Source of the DNA: an uncultured Ruminococcus sp.
GTDB taxonomy: Bacteria > Bacillota > Clostridia > Oscillospirales > Ruminococcaceae
Assembly (NCBI GenBank): GCA_947176565.1
Contig: CAMWRC010000097.1
Span: forward strand, 1 to 5,659
DNA length: 5,659 nt
Direction: 5' to 3'
The position numbers were made by a program, and so were the translations under genes. Within the stretch, counting starts at the first letter, position 1. Each line of letters begins with the position of its first letter. The notes below the pieces were generated by a model. The model worked only from the letters and a program-made list of their open reading frames with translations, did not search any database and was not told where the DNA came from. Shown here in pieces: positions 1 to 5,659 of the stretch.

Positions 1-26
1 ATCTACACAAATGTCGTTCTTTTAGC

Positions 27-55
27 TTGACTTTATTATAATAATATGCTATCAT
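27..55 (+). promoter_or_regulatory. Predicted sigma-A promoter of the his operon
   Basis: A -35 element TTGACT (27-32, five of six consensus bases) is followed after exactly 17 bp by a -10 element TATCAT (50-55, five of six), preceded by TGC at 47-49, which makes an extended -10. The predicted transcription start is near base 62, leaving a leader of about 68 nt before hisZ. It is the only good promoter seen ahead of the operon. A perfect TATAAT at 37-42 has no acceptable -35 at 16-18 bp. The -10 coincides with the first unit of the repeat array at 45-92, so a protein bound there would block polymerase. The assignment is by consensus only. Confidence 0.75.
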
Positions 56-92
56 ATTACTGTGATATCATTTTACTATGCTATCATATTAC
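45..92 (+). repeat. Three tandem 16-bp repeats, candidate operator array
   Basis: Three units occupy 45-60, 61-76 and 77-92. Units 1 and 3 are identical (TATGCTATCATATTAC); unit 2 (TGTGATATCATTTTAC) differs at three positions. All share TGnTATCATnTTAC, starting at 47, 63 and 79. Each unit carries a small dyad, TATG-CTAT-CATA in units 1 and 3 and TGATATCA in unit 2, with centres at 50.5, 66.5 and 82.5, so the period is exactly 16 bp. Unit 1 covers the extended -10, and units 2 and 3 fall just downstream of the predicted start point. This placement suits a repressor. A TrpR-superfamily YerC/HisR-type regulator, proposed for his operons in Firmicutes, is one candidate, but this is inference. Confidence 0.7.
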
Positions 93-116
93 CGCGTTAA
101 AGTGCGGAATGAAAAT

Positions 117-122
117 AAGGAG
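117..122 (+). promoter_or_regulatory. Ribosome binding site that fixes the hisZ start
   Basis: AAGGAG lies 7 nt before the ATG at 130, an ideal spacing. It decides the hisZ start. In-frame ATGs further up at 46 and 109 have no such site, and the one at 46 lies inside the promoter and repeat array. Confidence 0.85.
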
Positions 123-129
123 TATATTT

Positions 130-1323
130 ATGAAAAATTATGACCTTATCACGCCGGAGGGTACTAAAGACCTGCTTTTCGGTGAGTGTATCGCAAGAAG
201 AAATATCGAGGAAACACTGATGAAAATTTTCAGAAGCCGCGGTTACTGCGAAATGATAACCTCCGGACTTGAATTTTTCGATGTGTTTAATATGAAATCA
301 CGTTATTTTCCGCAGGAAACACTGTATAAAATGACCGACAGCAAGGGCAGACTGCTTGTAATGCGTCCCGATTCCACAATGCCGATTGCCCGCGTTGTTG
401 CGACTCGTCTCCGTGATGCAGTTCTTCCGCTGAAACTCTGCTATAATCAGACAGTTTATCGTAATGAATCAGCTCTTAAAGGCAGAAGTGATGAAACTGT
501 TCAGGCTGGAATCGAGCTTATCGGCTCTGATATGAAAATGGCTGACCTTGAAGTAATCGCCGCAGCTGTTGATTCCCTGAGTGCGTTCGGTCTGGAATAT
601 TCAATAGAACTTGGAAATATAGGCGTTTTCAAGGCTCTTGCAGACCGTCTTGATGCTGATGACAGCGACAAGGAACGTATACGCCAGCTTATCGAAAACA
701 AGAATTTTCCGGCACTTAATGATTTTCTTGATACATTCGGAAATACACCTGTTACATCGGCTCTCAAAAAACTTCCGGCACTTTTCGGCGGCGAAGAAGT
801 TTTTGAAAAAGCTCTGGAACTTCTTCCCGACGAAAACGTGAAATACGCTCTCGAAGAACTCCGCGGAATATACCGCGATGCTGTGGAACTCTGCGGAAAC
901 AGCGGAAATATTACCGTTGATTTAGGTCTCGTGAACAAGACGGATTATTATACCGGACTCATCATAAAAGGCTATCTCAAAGGTCACGGCGAAGAAGTGA
1001 TTTCCGGCGGACGATATGACAAGCTGATTTCCGATTTTGGATATGATATTCCGGCTGTCGGATTCGCTGTGAATGTCAATGCTATTTCAAAAGTAATGGA
1101 GAGAAACGGTATACTGATGTCTGTTCCGGCGGCTGATGTCATAGTATTCGCGGAGGAAGGCTGCGAGGTCGAGGCTCTCAGACAGGCGCGCGAACTCAGA
1201 GAACAGGGATTAATTGTTGAAAATGCTCTTTTCAGCGATATTGAATCCGTCCGTGAATACGCTAAGGAAAAGAAAATTGCAAAAGTAGTCGTTGTTGACT
1301 ATAACGGGGAGGAAGAAGAATAA
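130..1323 (+). CDS. hisZ: ATP phosphoribosyltransferase regulatory subunit HisZ
   Basis: This is a catalytically inactive histidyl-tRNA synthetase paralogue that assembles with short HisG and is needed for its activity and histidine feedback inhibition. It is a cytosolic protein of 397 aa, close to other full-length HisZ proteins. Class II synthetase features visible are the N-terminal TPEGTKDLL segment (8-16), a motif-2 region with RPDST (79-83) and YRNE (110-113), DYYTG (272-276) and GGRYD (293-297). The position of the Arg in the HisRS motif LVRGxDYYTG is Asn here (LVNKTDYYTG, 267-276), which fits loss of aminoacylation. The last 65 residues or so resemble a shortened anticodon-binding domain. 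The start at 130 is chosen over the in-frame ATG at 46, which would add 28 unrelated residues and begin within the promoter. The tail ends in four Glu, encoded by the GA-rich stretch that includes the hisG ribosome binding site. hisG begins on the last base of the hisZ stop codon. Confidence 0.93.
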   Translation: MKNYDLITPEGTKDLLFGECIARRNIEETLMKIFRSRGYCEMITSGLEFFDVFNMKSRYFPQETLYKMTDSKGRLLVMRPDSTMPIARVVATRLRDAVLPLKLCYNQTVYRNESALKGRSDETVQAGIELIGSDMKMADLEVIAAAVDSLSAFGLEYSIELGNIGVFKALADRLDADDSDKERIRQLIENKNFPALNDFLDTFGNTPVTSALKKLPALFGGEEVFEKALELLPDENVKYALEELRGIYRDAVELCGNSGNITVDLGLVNKTDYYTGLIIKGYLKGHGEEVISGGRYDKLISDFGYDIPAVGFAVNVNAISKVMERNGILMSVPAADVIVFAEEGCEVEALRQARELREQGLIVENALFSDIESVREYAKEKKIAKVVVVDYNGEEEE

Positions 1324-1955
1324 TGAGCAGACCTATAAGGATAGCTCTTACAAAGGGCAGACTTGAAAAAGATACGGTGGGACTGCTGGAAAGCATGGGA
1401 TTTGACTGCACGTCAGTAAGGGAAAAGGGCAGAAAGCTTATACTTCCCGTTCCCGATGCGGAGCTTGAAGTCGTTCTTGCAAAGGCAAACGATGTTATTA
1501 CATATGTCGAACACGGAGTATGTGATATGGGCGTTGTCGGAAAAGATACCATAATGGAAATGAAAGGAAAGTTTTTTGAACTTATTGATCTTGGATTCGG
1601 ACGGTGCAGATTTGCTCTCGCAGCAAAAAAAGGCTCTGATTTCTACAGCGGCTACGGAATAAAGACTATTGCTACAAAATATCCTAATGTTGCAAGAAGC
1701 TTTTTTGAGAAAAAGGGCATGGATACCGATATTATCAAGATAGAGGGTTCTGTTGAACTTGCTCCGATTCTCGGACTTGCAGACGGTATAGTCGATATTG
1801 TGGAAACAGGCACTACACTTAAAGAAAACGGGCTTGAAGTTATAGAGGACGTTGCTCCAATTTCAGCACGTCTTATAGTCAATACTGTAAGCCTGAAAAT
1901 GAGACAGGCTGAAATTGAAAAACTTACCAAACTTATAGAGGAGAAGCTGAAATGA
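1323..1955 (+). CDS. hisG: ATP phosphoribosyltransferase catalytic subunit, short form (HisG)
   Basis: HisG catalyses the first committed step of histidine synthesis: ATP plus PRPP gives N1-(5-phosphoribosyl)-ATP and pyrophosphate. At 210 aa it is the short form, ending without the C-terminal regulatory domain of long HisG (about 290-300 aa). Short forms work with HisZ, encoded immediately upstream. Visible motifs are the N-terminal LTKGRLEK (9-16), CDMGVVGKD (67-75) and the PRPP-binding loop around residues 151-166 (GLADGIVDIV then ETGTTL), with Asp154, Asp158, Glu161 and Thr162. The ATG overlaps the hisZ stop as TAATG. A strong GGGGAGG (1306-1312) lies 10 nt upstream within the hisZ end, so the pair is probably translationally coupled, fitting production of two partner subunits. 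Its end overlaps the hisD start as ATGA. All recognised motifs are intact. Confidence 0.97.
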   Translation: MSRPIRIALTKGRLEKDTVGLLESMGFDCTSVREKGRKLILPVPDAELEVVLAKANDVITYVEHGVCDMGVVGKDTIMEMKGKFFELIDLGFGRCRFALAAKKGSDFYSGYGIKTIATKYPNVARSFFEKKGMDTDIIKIEGSVELAPILGLADGIVDIVETGTTLKENGLEVIEDVAPISARLIVNTVSLKMRQAEIEKLTKLIEEKLK

Positions 1956-3235
1956 GAAAGATTTTTGCAAACGGTACTGATGAAACAGCATTTCTTGAAG
2001 AACTCGGCAGACGTGCCGGAGAAACCAATAAAAAAGTAACAGAGACAGTTTCTGCGATAATTGAAGATGTCCGTGAAAACGGCGACAGTGCTGTAAAGAA
2101 TTATACGCTTAAATTTGATGGAAATCTTCCGGAATACTATGAAGTTCCGCGTGAAGTCATAAATGATGCACTTACAGAGGCAGACCCTGAATTTGTTTCG
2201 GCACTCCTGAACGCACAGGAGAATATCGCTGATTTCCACAACAGACAGAAAGAACAGGGCTTTATTAATCCGAAAGAAAACGGCGTTATTCTGGGACAGA
2301 GAGTCCGCGGACTTACGAGAGTAGGACTTTATGTTCCGGGCGGTACAGCGGCATATCCGTCAAGCGTTCTGATGAATGCAATTCCTGCAAAAATCGCAGG
2401 AGTAAAGGAAATAGTAATGGTAACACCTCCGCTCAAAGACGGCACGCCGAATAAGGATATTCTTGTAGCTGCTGCTATATGCGGAGTTGACAGGGTTTTC
2501 ATGTCAGGAGGTGCGCAGGCTATTGCCGCCCTTGCATATGGAACTGAAGAAATACCAAAGTGCGACAAGATAGTCGGACCGGGAAATATTTACGTTGCTA
2601 CGGCAAAGAAACTTCTTTACGGCGTTGTTGATATTGATATGATTGCCGGACCGAGTGAGATTCTGGTGATTGCAGATGAGACAGCGAATCCGAAATTTGC
2701 CGCCGCTGATTTGATGTCACAGGCAGAACACGATATTCTTGCCTCAGCTATAATGGTAACTACGAGCGAAAAGCTTGCCGATGAGACAATCGCTGAAATA
2801 AACCGTCAGAAAGAATATCTGTCAAGAAAAGATATTATTGAAAAATCCCTTAATGACTATGGCGCGGTAATCATCGCTGACAGCCGCGAAAAATGCGTCG
2901 AACTCGCAAATAAAATCGCTCCGGAACATCTTGAAGTGCTTATGGAAAATCCTATGGAGCTTTTAGGAAGTCTTGACAATGCCGGTTCAATATTCCTCGG
3001 ACACTACGCATCAGAACCGCTTGGCGATTATTATGCCGGACCTAATCACGTACTTCCAACGAGCGGAACAGCAAGATTCTTTTCGCCTCTTGGTGTTGCA
3101 AGCTTCACAAAGCGGACAAGCTATACGTATTATACCCGTGAAGCCCTTGAAGAAGCAAAAGATGATATAGTTCTTATCGCCGAAAAAGAGGGGCTGACAG
3201 CACACGCAAATGCTATCAAGGTAAGATTTGAATAA
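1952..3235 (+). CDS. hisD: Histidinol dehydrogenase HisD
   Basis: HisD is a zinc-dependent enzyme that performs the final two NAD+-linked oxidations, L-histidinol to histidinal to L-histidine. At 427 aa it is of normal family length. Key residues align with the well-studied E. coli enzyme: zinc ligands Gln257 and His260 (SQAEHD), Asp359 (PLGDYYAGPNH) and His418 (near the C terminus, LTAHAN), and the catalytic pair Glu325-His326 (APEHLE). His366, in GPNH, is also conserved. Glycine-rich family segments are VGLYVPGG (124-131), MSGGAQAIAALAYGT (184-198), KIVGPGN (206-212) and IAGPSE (231-236). The start overlaps the hisG stop as ATGA, with AGAGGAG at 1937-1943, 8 nt before the ATG. It is followed by the only junction in the window with a gap, 13 nt before hisC. 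Confidence 0.98.
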   Translation: MRKIFANGTDETAFLEELGRRAGETNKKVTETVSAIIEDVRENGDSAVKNYTLKFDGNLPEYYEVPREVINDALTEADPEFVSALLNAQENIADFHNRQKEQGFINPKENGVILGQRVRGLTRVGLYVPGGTAAYPSSVLMNAIPAKIAGVKEIVMVTPPLKDGTPNKDILVAAAICGVDRVFMSGGAQAIAALAYGTEEIPKCDKIVGPGNIYVATAKKLLYGVVDIDMIAGPSEILVIADETANPKFAAADLMSQAEHDILASAIMVTTSEKLADETIAEINRQKEYLSRKDIIEKSLNDYGAVIIADSREKCVELANKIAPEHLEVLMENPMELLGSLDNAGSIFLGHYASEPLGDYYAGPNHVLPTSGTARFFSPLGVASFTKRTSYTYYTREALEEAKDDIVLIAEKEGLTAHANAIKVRFE

Positions 3236-3239
3236 GGAG
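3234..3239 (+). promoter_or_regulatory. Ribosome binding site of hisC, overlapping the hisD stop
   Basis: AAGGAG shares its first two bases with the hisD TAA (3233-3235) and sits 9 nt before ATG 3249. It selects that ATG over an in-frame TTG at 3228, which lies upstream of this site, inside hisD, and would add seven residues. The overlap lets ribosomes ending hisD restart on hisC. Confidence 0.85.
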
Positions 3240-3248
3240 TTAATCAGC

Positions 3249-4319
3249 ATGACCGAAAATAAATGGGAATCCTGTGTACGCAGGGTTGTTCCTTATGTTC
3301 CCGGCGAACAGCCGAAAAATACTGATGTTGTGAAGCTGAATACAAATGAGAATCCTTATCCGCCTGCTCCGTCAGTACGTGGGATTATCGATAATTTTGA
3401 TATATCAGATATGCGTTTATATCCTGCTCCTGATTCAGAAGTGCTTGTAAATGCCATTGCCGGCAGATATGGTCTGAAACCCTCGCAGATTTTTGTCGGA
3501 GTAGGTTCAGATGATGTAATCTCTATGGCATTCATGACTTTCTTCAATTCTGATAAGCCAGTGCTTTTTCCCGATATTACATATTCTTTCTATGATGTAT
3601 GGGCTGATGTTTACCGCATATCATACAAGACCTGTTCTCTTGATGAGGATTTCAGAATCAATCCTGATGATTATAAACAGGAAAACGGCGGTATTATATT
3701 TCCTAATCCGAACGCTCCTACAGGTGTGCTTGAATCTGTTGAGATGATTGAGGATATAGTGAAATCAAATCCTGATTCAGTAGTTATTATTGATGAGGCA
3801 TATATTGATTTTGCAGGAGCAGAGAAAAGCTGTCTGTCTCTGACTGATAAATATGAAAATCTGCTTGTGGTGCAGACATATTCAAAATCGCGTTCAATGG
3901 CGGGTATGCGTATAGGTTTCGCAATGGGAAGCGAAAAGCTTATTAAGTATATGAACGATGTTAAATTCTCTGTCAATTCGTATACTATGAATACAGTTAC
4001 CCAGCTCTGCGGTGCGGAATCAATGAAAGATGAAAAATATTTTACGGAAACAGTAAATAAGATTGTTTCAACCCGTGAACATTCCAAAAAACGTCTTGCG
4101 GAATTGGGATTCACATTTACAGATTCACAGAGCAACTTCCTTTTTGCAAGTCCGTCAGGAAAATCTGCGGAATATGTTTTCAATGAGCTTAAAAAGCGCG
4201 GAATCTATGTCCGCTACTGGAATAAACCGGTGATACGGGATTATCTCAGAATATCCATAGGCACTGACGAGGAAATGGAAAAACTGTTTACAGCACTGGA
4301 GGAAATTCTGAATGGATAA
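3249..4319 (+). CDS. hisC: Histidinol-phosphate aminotransferase HisC
   Basis: HisC is a PLP-dependent fold-type I aminotransferase that converts imidazole acetol phosphate and glutamate to L-histidinol phosphate and 2-oxoglutarate. It is 356 aa from ATG 3249, matching the family. Visible motifs, numbered from that Met, are LNTNENPYPP (30-39), LYPAPDS (57-63), VGVGSDD (83-89) in the PLP phosphate region, NPNAPTG (153-159) with Asn155, IDEAYIDF (181-188) with Asp182 and Tyr185, and YSKSRSMAGMRIG (211-223). Lys213 should form the Schiff base, and Arg221 should bind the PLP phosphate. The C-terminal RISIG with Arg334 should hold the substrate carboxylate. These lie within a residue or so of the E. 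coli HisC positions. The last 8 nt overlap hisB. The neighbouring his genes make HisC much likelier than a related aromatic aminotransferase. Confidence 0.95.
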   Translation: MTENKWESCVRRVVPYVPGEQPKNTDVVKLNTNENPYPPAPSVRGIIDNFDISDMRLYPAPDSEVLVNAIAGRYGLKPSQIFVGVGSDDVISMAFMTFFNSDKPVLFPDITYSFYDVWADVYRISYKTCSLDEDFRINPDDYKQENGGIIFPNPNAPTGVLESVEMIEDIVKSNPDSVVIIDEAYIDFAGAEKSCLSLTDKYENLLVVQTYSKSRSMAGMRIGFAMGSEKLIKYMNDVKFSVNSYTMNTVTQLCGAESMKDEKYFTETVNKIVSTREHSKKRLAELGFTFTDSQSNFLFASPSGKSAEYVFNELKKRGIYVRYWNKPVIRDYLRISIGTDEEMEKLFTALEEILNG

Positions 4320-4905
4320 TACTATACGGACAGGTGAAATTGTCAGAAAGACTTTTGAAACAGATATTTATATCCGTGCGGAAATTGACGGTAAAGGAAT
4401 TTCCGAAATTGATACAGGAATCGGATTTTTTAACCATATGCTCACTGCTCTTTCAAAGCACAGCGGAATCAGCATGACTATAAAAGTAAAAGGCGATTTG
4501 CACGTTGACTGTCATCACACTGTTGAAGATACCGGAATCGCACTCGGACAGGCGATAAATCAGGCTCTCGGTTCAAAATCCGGAATTGTCCGTTATGGAA
4601 CATCATATATACCGATGGACGAATCACTTGCAATGTGCAGCCTTGATATAAGTAACAGACCGTTTCTTGTGTTCAACTGTGAATTTACAAATCAGTCATG
4701 CGGCGGATATGATCTGTGCATGACGGAGGAGTTTTTCCGTGCGTTTGCATTCAATGCCGGAATCACAATGCATATAAATCTGTTGTATGGAACAAATGAC
4801 CATCATAAGGCGGAAGCTGTTTACAAAGCAGCAGCGCACGCATTGAAAACAGCCTGCGCGTATAATTCTGATGGTTCAACACTTTCCACGAAAGGGGTAT
4901 TGTGA
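4312..4905 (+). CDS. hisB: Imidazoleglycerol-phosphate dehydratase HisB (monofunctional)
   Basis: HisB removes water from imidazole glycerol phosphate to give imidazole acetol phosphate, the HisC substrate. It is a manganese enzyme known to form large oligomers in the cytosol. At 197 aa it is the stand-alone dehydratase; the N-terminal histidinol-phosphatase domain of the E. coli-type fusion is absent. The two repeated metal-binding signatures are HHTVED (68-73) and HHKAE (164-168), with a further conserved His42 in FFNHML. The protein ends in the family-typical STKGVL. The stretch CSLDISNRP (109-117) has Asn where many homologues have Gly (SGRP), a mild variation. The start lies 8 nt inside hisC, with TGGAGG (4297-4302) 9 nt upstream. 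The end overlaps the hisH ATG as TGATG. Confidence 0.97.
   Translation: MDNTIRTGEIVRKTFETDIYIRAEIDGKGISEIDTGIGFFNHMLTALSKHSGISMTIKVKGDLHVDCHHTVEDTGIALGQAINQALGSKSGIVRYGTSYIPMDESLAMCSLDISNRPFLVFNCEFTNQSCGGYDLCMTEEFFRAFAFNAGITMHINLLYGTNDHHKAEAVYKAAAHALKTACAYNSDGSTLSTKGVL
4891..4897 (+). promoter_or_regulatory. Ribosome binding site deciding the hisH start
   Basis: AAAGGGG lies 7 nt before ATG 4905 but only 4 nt before the in-frame GTG at 4902. The spacing favours ATG, giving the N terminus MIAIVDYGAGN typical of HisH. Confidence 0.7.
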
Positions 4906-5504
4906 TGATTGCAATAGTTGATTATGGTGCAGGAAATATATTCAGCGTAAAGAATGCTCTTGATTATCTCGGACTTGAAAGCAGACTTGTTTCGGATAAT
5001 GAAAGCATAAAGTCCGCTGATGCTGTGATACTTCCGGGAGTGGGAGCATTTCCGGCAGCGATGAATATGCTCGAAAAGAGCGGACTTGTTGATACAATCA
5101 AGGAGGAATCCGCAAAAAAGCCGTTTCTTGGAATCTGTCTGGGAATGCAGCTGATTTTCAGTAAAGGCTATGAATTTGAGGAATGCGACGGACTCGGACT
5201 TATCAGCGGTTCAGTAAGAAAAATGGAAACAGACCTAATCATACCGCATATGGGCTGGAACAAGCTTGAGAAACTCAATGATTGTCCGCTGCTTGAAAAT
5301 ATCGGCGATGATGAGTATGTCTATTTTGTACACTCATATAAGGCTGAATGTGCTGATAAAAATATTTCTGCATACTGCGAATACGGCGGACGTGTTCCGG
5401 CACTTGTATATGACGGAAAATATGTCTACGGCGCACAGTTCCACCCTGAAAAGAGCGGTGAAACAGGTCTGAAAATACTTGAAAGCTTCGGAGGTCTGAT
5501 ATGA
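4905..5504 (+). CDS. hisH: Imidazole glycerol phosphate synthase glutaminase subunit HisH
   Basis: HisH is the class I glutamine amidotransferase subunit that hydrolyses glutamine and channels ammonia to HisF, which makes imidazole glycerol phosphate and AICAR from PRFAR. It is 199 aa, the usual length. Visible motifs are VDYGAGN (5-11), the oxyanion-strand PGVG (44-47), the nucleophile elbow GICLGMQ (76-82) with Cys78, PHMGWNKL (114-121), YVYFVHSY (138-145), and FHPEKSG (179-185) with His180 and Glu182 completing the Cys-His-Glu triad. The start ATG shares one base with the hisB stop. A GTG at 4902 would add one Met but is badly spaced from the ribosome binding site. The end overlaps hisA as ATGA. 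The partner gene hisF is not in the window and is expected after hisA. Confidence 0.97.
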   Translation: MIAIVDYGAGNIFSVKNALDYLGLESRLVSDNESIKSADAVILPGVGAFPAAMNMLEKSGLVDTIKEESAKKPFLGICLGMQLIFSKGYEFEECDGLGLISGSVRKMETDLIIPHMGWNKLEKLNDCPLLENIGDDEYVYFVHSYKAECADKNISAYCEYGGRVPALVYDGKYVYGAQFHPEKSGETGLKILESFGGLI

Positions 5505-5659
5505 TTATTTTACCTGCTATTGATATTAAGGACGGAAATTGTGTACGTCTTTTCAAAGGAGATTTTTCTACAGTAGAAAAAGTCGCTGCTGATTATCTTG
5601 AAACTGCAAAGGGATTTGAAAAAGCAGGCGCATCATGGATTCACATGGTAGATTTGGAC
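5501..5659 (+). CDS. hisA: ProFAR isomerase HisA, 5' part only
   Basis: HisA is the (beta/alpha)8-barrel isomerase that converts N'-5'-phosphoribosyl-formimino-AICAR ribonucleotide (ProFAR) to its ribulose form (PRFAR), the substrate of HisH-HisF. Only the first 53 codons are present; the frame is open to the window edge, so the cut reflects the window and not gene damage. The N terminus MIILPAIDIKDG carries the catalytic Asp8 on the first beta strand, followed by CVRLFKGDF (14-22) and the second-strand segment WIHMVDLD (46-53). The VDLD segment and the preceding CVRL favour HisA over its paralogue HisF, as does position directly after hisH. The start overlaps the hisH stop as ATGA, with GGAGG (5490-5494) 6 nt before it. 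Full-length HisA is about 240 aa, so roughly three quarters is missing. Confidence 0.95.
   Translation, partial: MIILPAIDIKDGNCVRLFKGDFSTVEKVAADYLETAKGFEKAGASWIHMVDLD

Noticed and set aside
37..42. Perfect TATAAT as the main -10 element
   Set aside because: Sequences 16-18 bp upstream do not resemble a -35, and there is no TG extension. TTGACT at 27-32 pairs far better with TATCAT at 50-55.
61..76. TGTGA-containing segment as a CRP/FNR-type site
   Set aside because: There is no matching TCACA half-site at the required spacing, and the segment is better explained as the middle unit of the 16-bp array.
92..107. Small hairpin CCGC/GCGG in the hisZ leader, possibly an attenuator
   Set aside because: Four GC pairs plus at most two G-U pairs around a 4-nt loop, with no following U-run and no alternative pairing seen. 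Too weak to call a terminator or riboswitch.
46..129. An N-terminal 28-residue extension of HisZ from the in-frame ATG at 46
   Set aside because: That ATG lies within the predicted -10 and repeat array, upstream of the predicted transcription start, and has no ribosome binding site. The extension shows no family similarity, whereas ATG 130 has AAGGAG at ideal spacing.
501..938. Minus-strand open frame of 145 codons inside hisZ
   Set aside because: Serine/arginine-rich composition typical of the reverse complement of a coding gene, with no recognisable domain, and fully covered by a convincing gene.
1652..2239. Minus-strand open frame of 195 codons across hisG-hisD
   Set aside because: It spans two well-supported genes on the opposite strand and its translation has no recognisable motif. 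It is a shadow frame.
3671..4183. Minus-strand open frame of 170 codons inside hisC
   Set aside because: Antisense to conserved HisC motifs with no protein-family signal of its own.

Overview
The window is the promoter-proximal part of a single plus-strand histidine biosynthesis operon, with gene order hisZ-hisG-hisD-hisC-hisB-hisH-hisA. It covers seven of the usual cluster members, and hisA runs off the right edge. Every gene was assigned from family motifs read in the translation. No mobile element, CRISPR array, RNA gene or foreign-looking insert was seen.

The organism is most likely a Gram-positive Clostridia member, perhaps Ruminococcus/Oscillospiraceae-like. This is inference. It rests on the short HisG paired with a HisZ regulatory subunit, the strong AGGAGG-type ribosome binding sites, the moderately low GC content by eye, a near-consensus sigma-A promoter and the gene order. 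The species cannot be named from this sequence.

Layout: bases 1-129 are the control region. A promoter (TTGACT, 17 bp, extended -10 TGCTATCAT) lies at 27-55. Superimposed on its -10 is an array of three 16-bp units (45-92), each containing TGnTATCATnTTAC, which looks like a repressor operator array. The leader after the predicted start point is only about 68 nt and shows neither a T-box nor a His-rich leader peptide. Bases 130-1323 are hisZ, 1323-1955 hisG, 1952-3235 hisD, 3249-4319 hisC, 4312-4905 hisB, 4905-5504 hisH and 5501-5659 the start of hisA. All junctions overlap by 1-8 nt except hisD-hisC (13 nt), where the hisC ribosome binding site is fused to the hisD stop codon. This points to one transcript with translational coupling.

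Pathway: HisG with HisZ joins ATP and PRPP (first, committed step). Later, HisA isomerises ProFAR to PRFAR. HisH supplies ammonia to HisF (not in the window) to make imidazole glycerol phosphate. HisB dehydrates it, HisC transaminates the product, and HisD performs the final two oxidations to L-histidine. HisF, HisI/HisE and a histidinol-phosphate phosphatase are not visible. The first three probably lie just downstream, whereas the phosphatase is often encoded elsewhere in Firmicutes.

The enzymes look ordinary and intact. The part most worth a second look is the regularly phased repeat array at the promoter.
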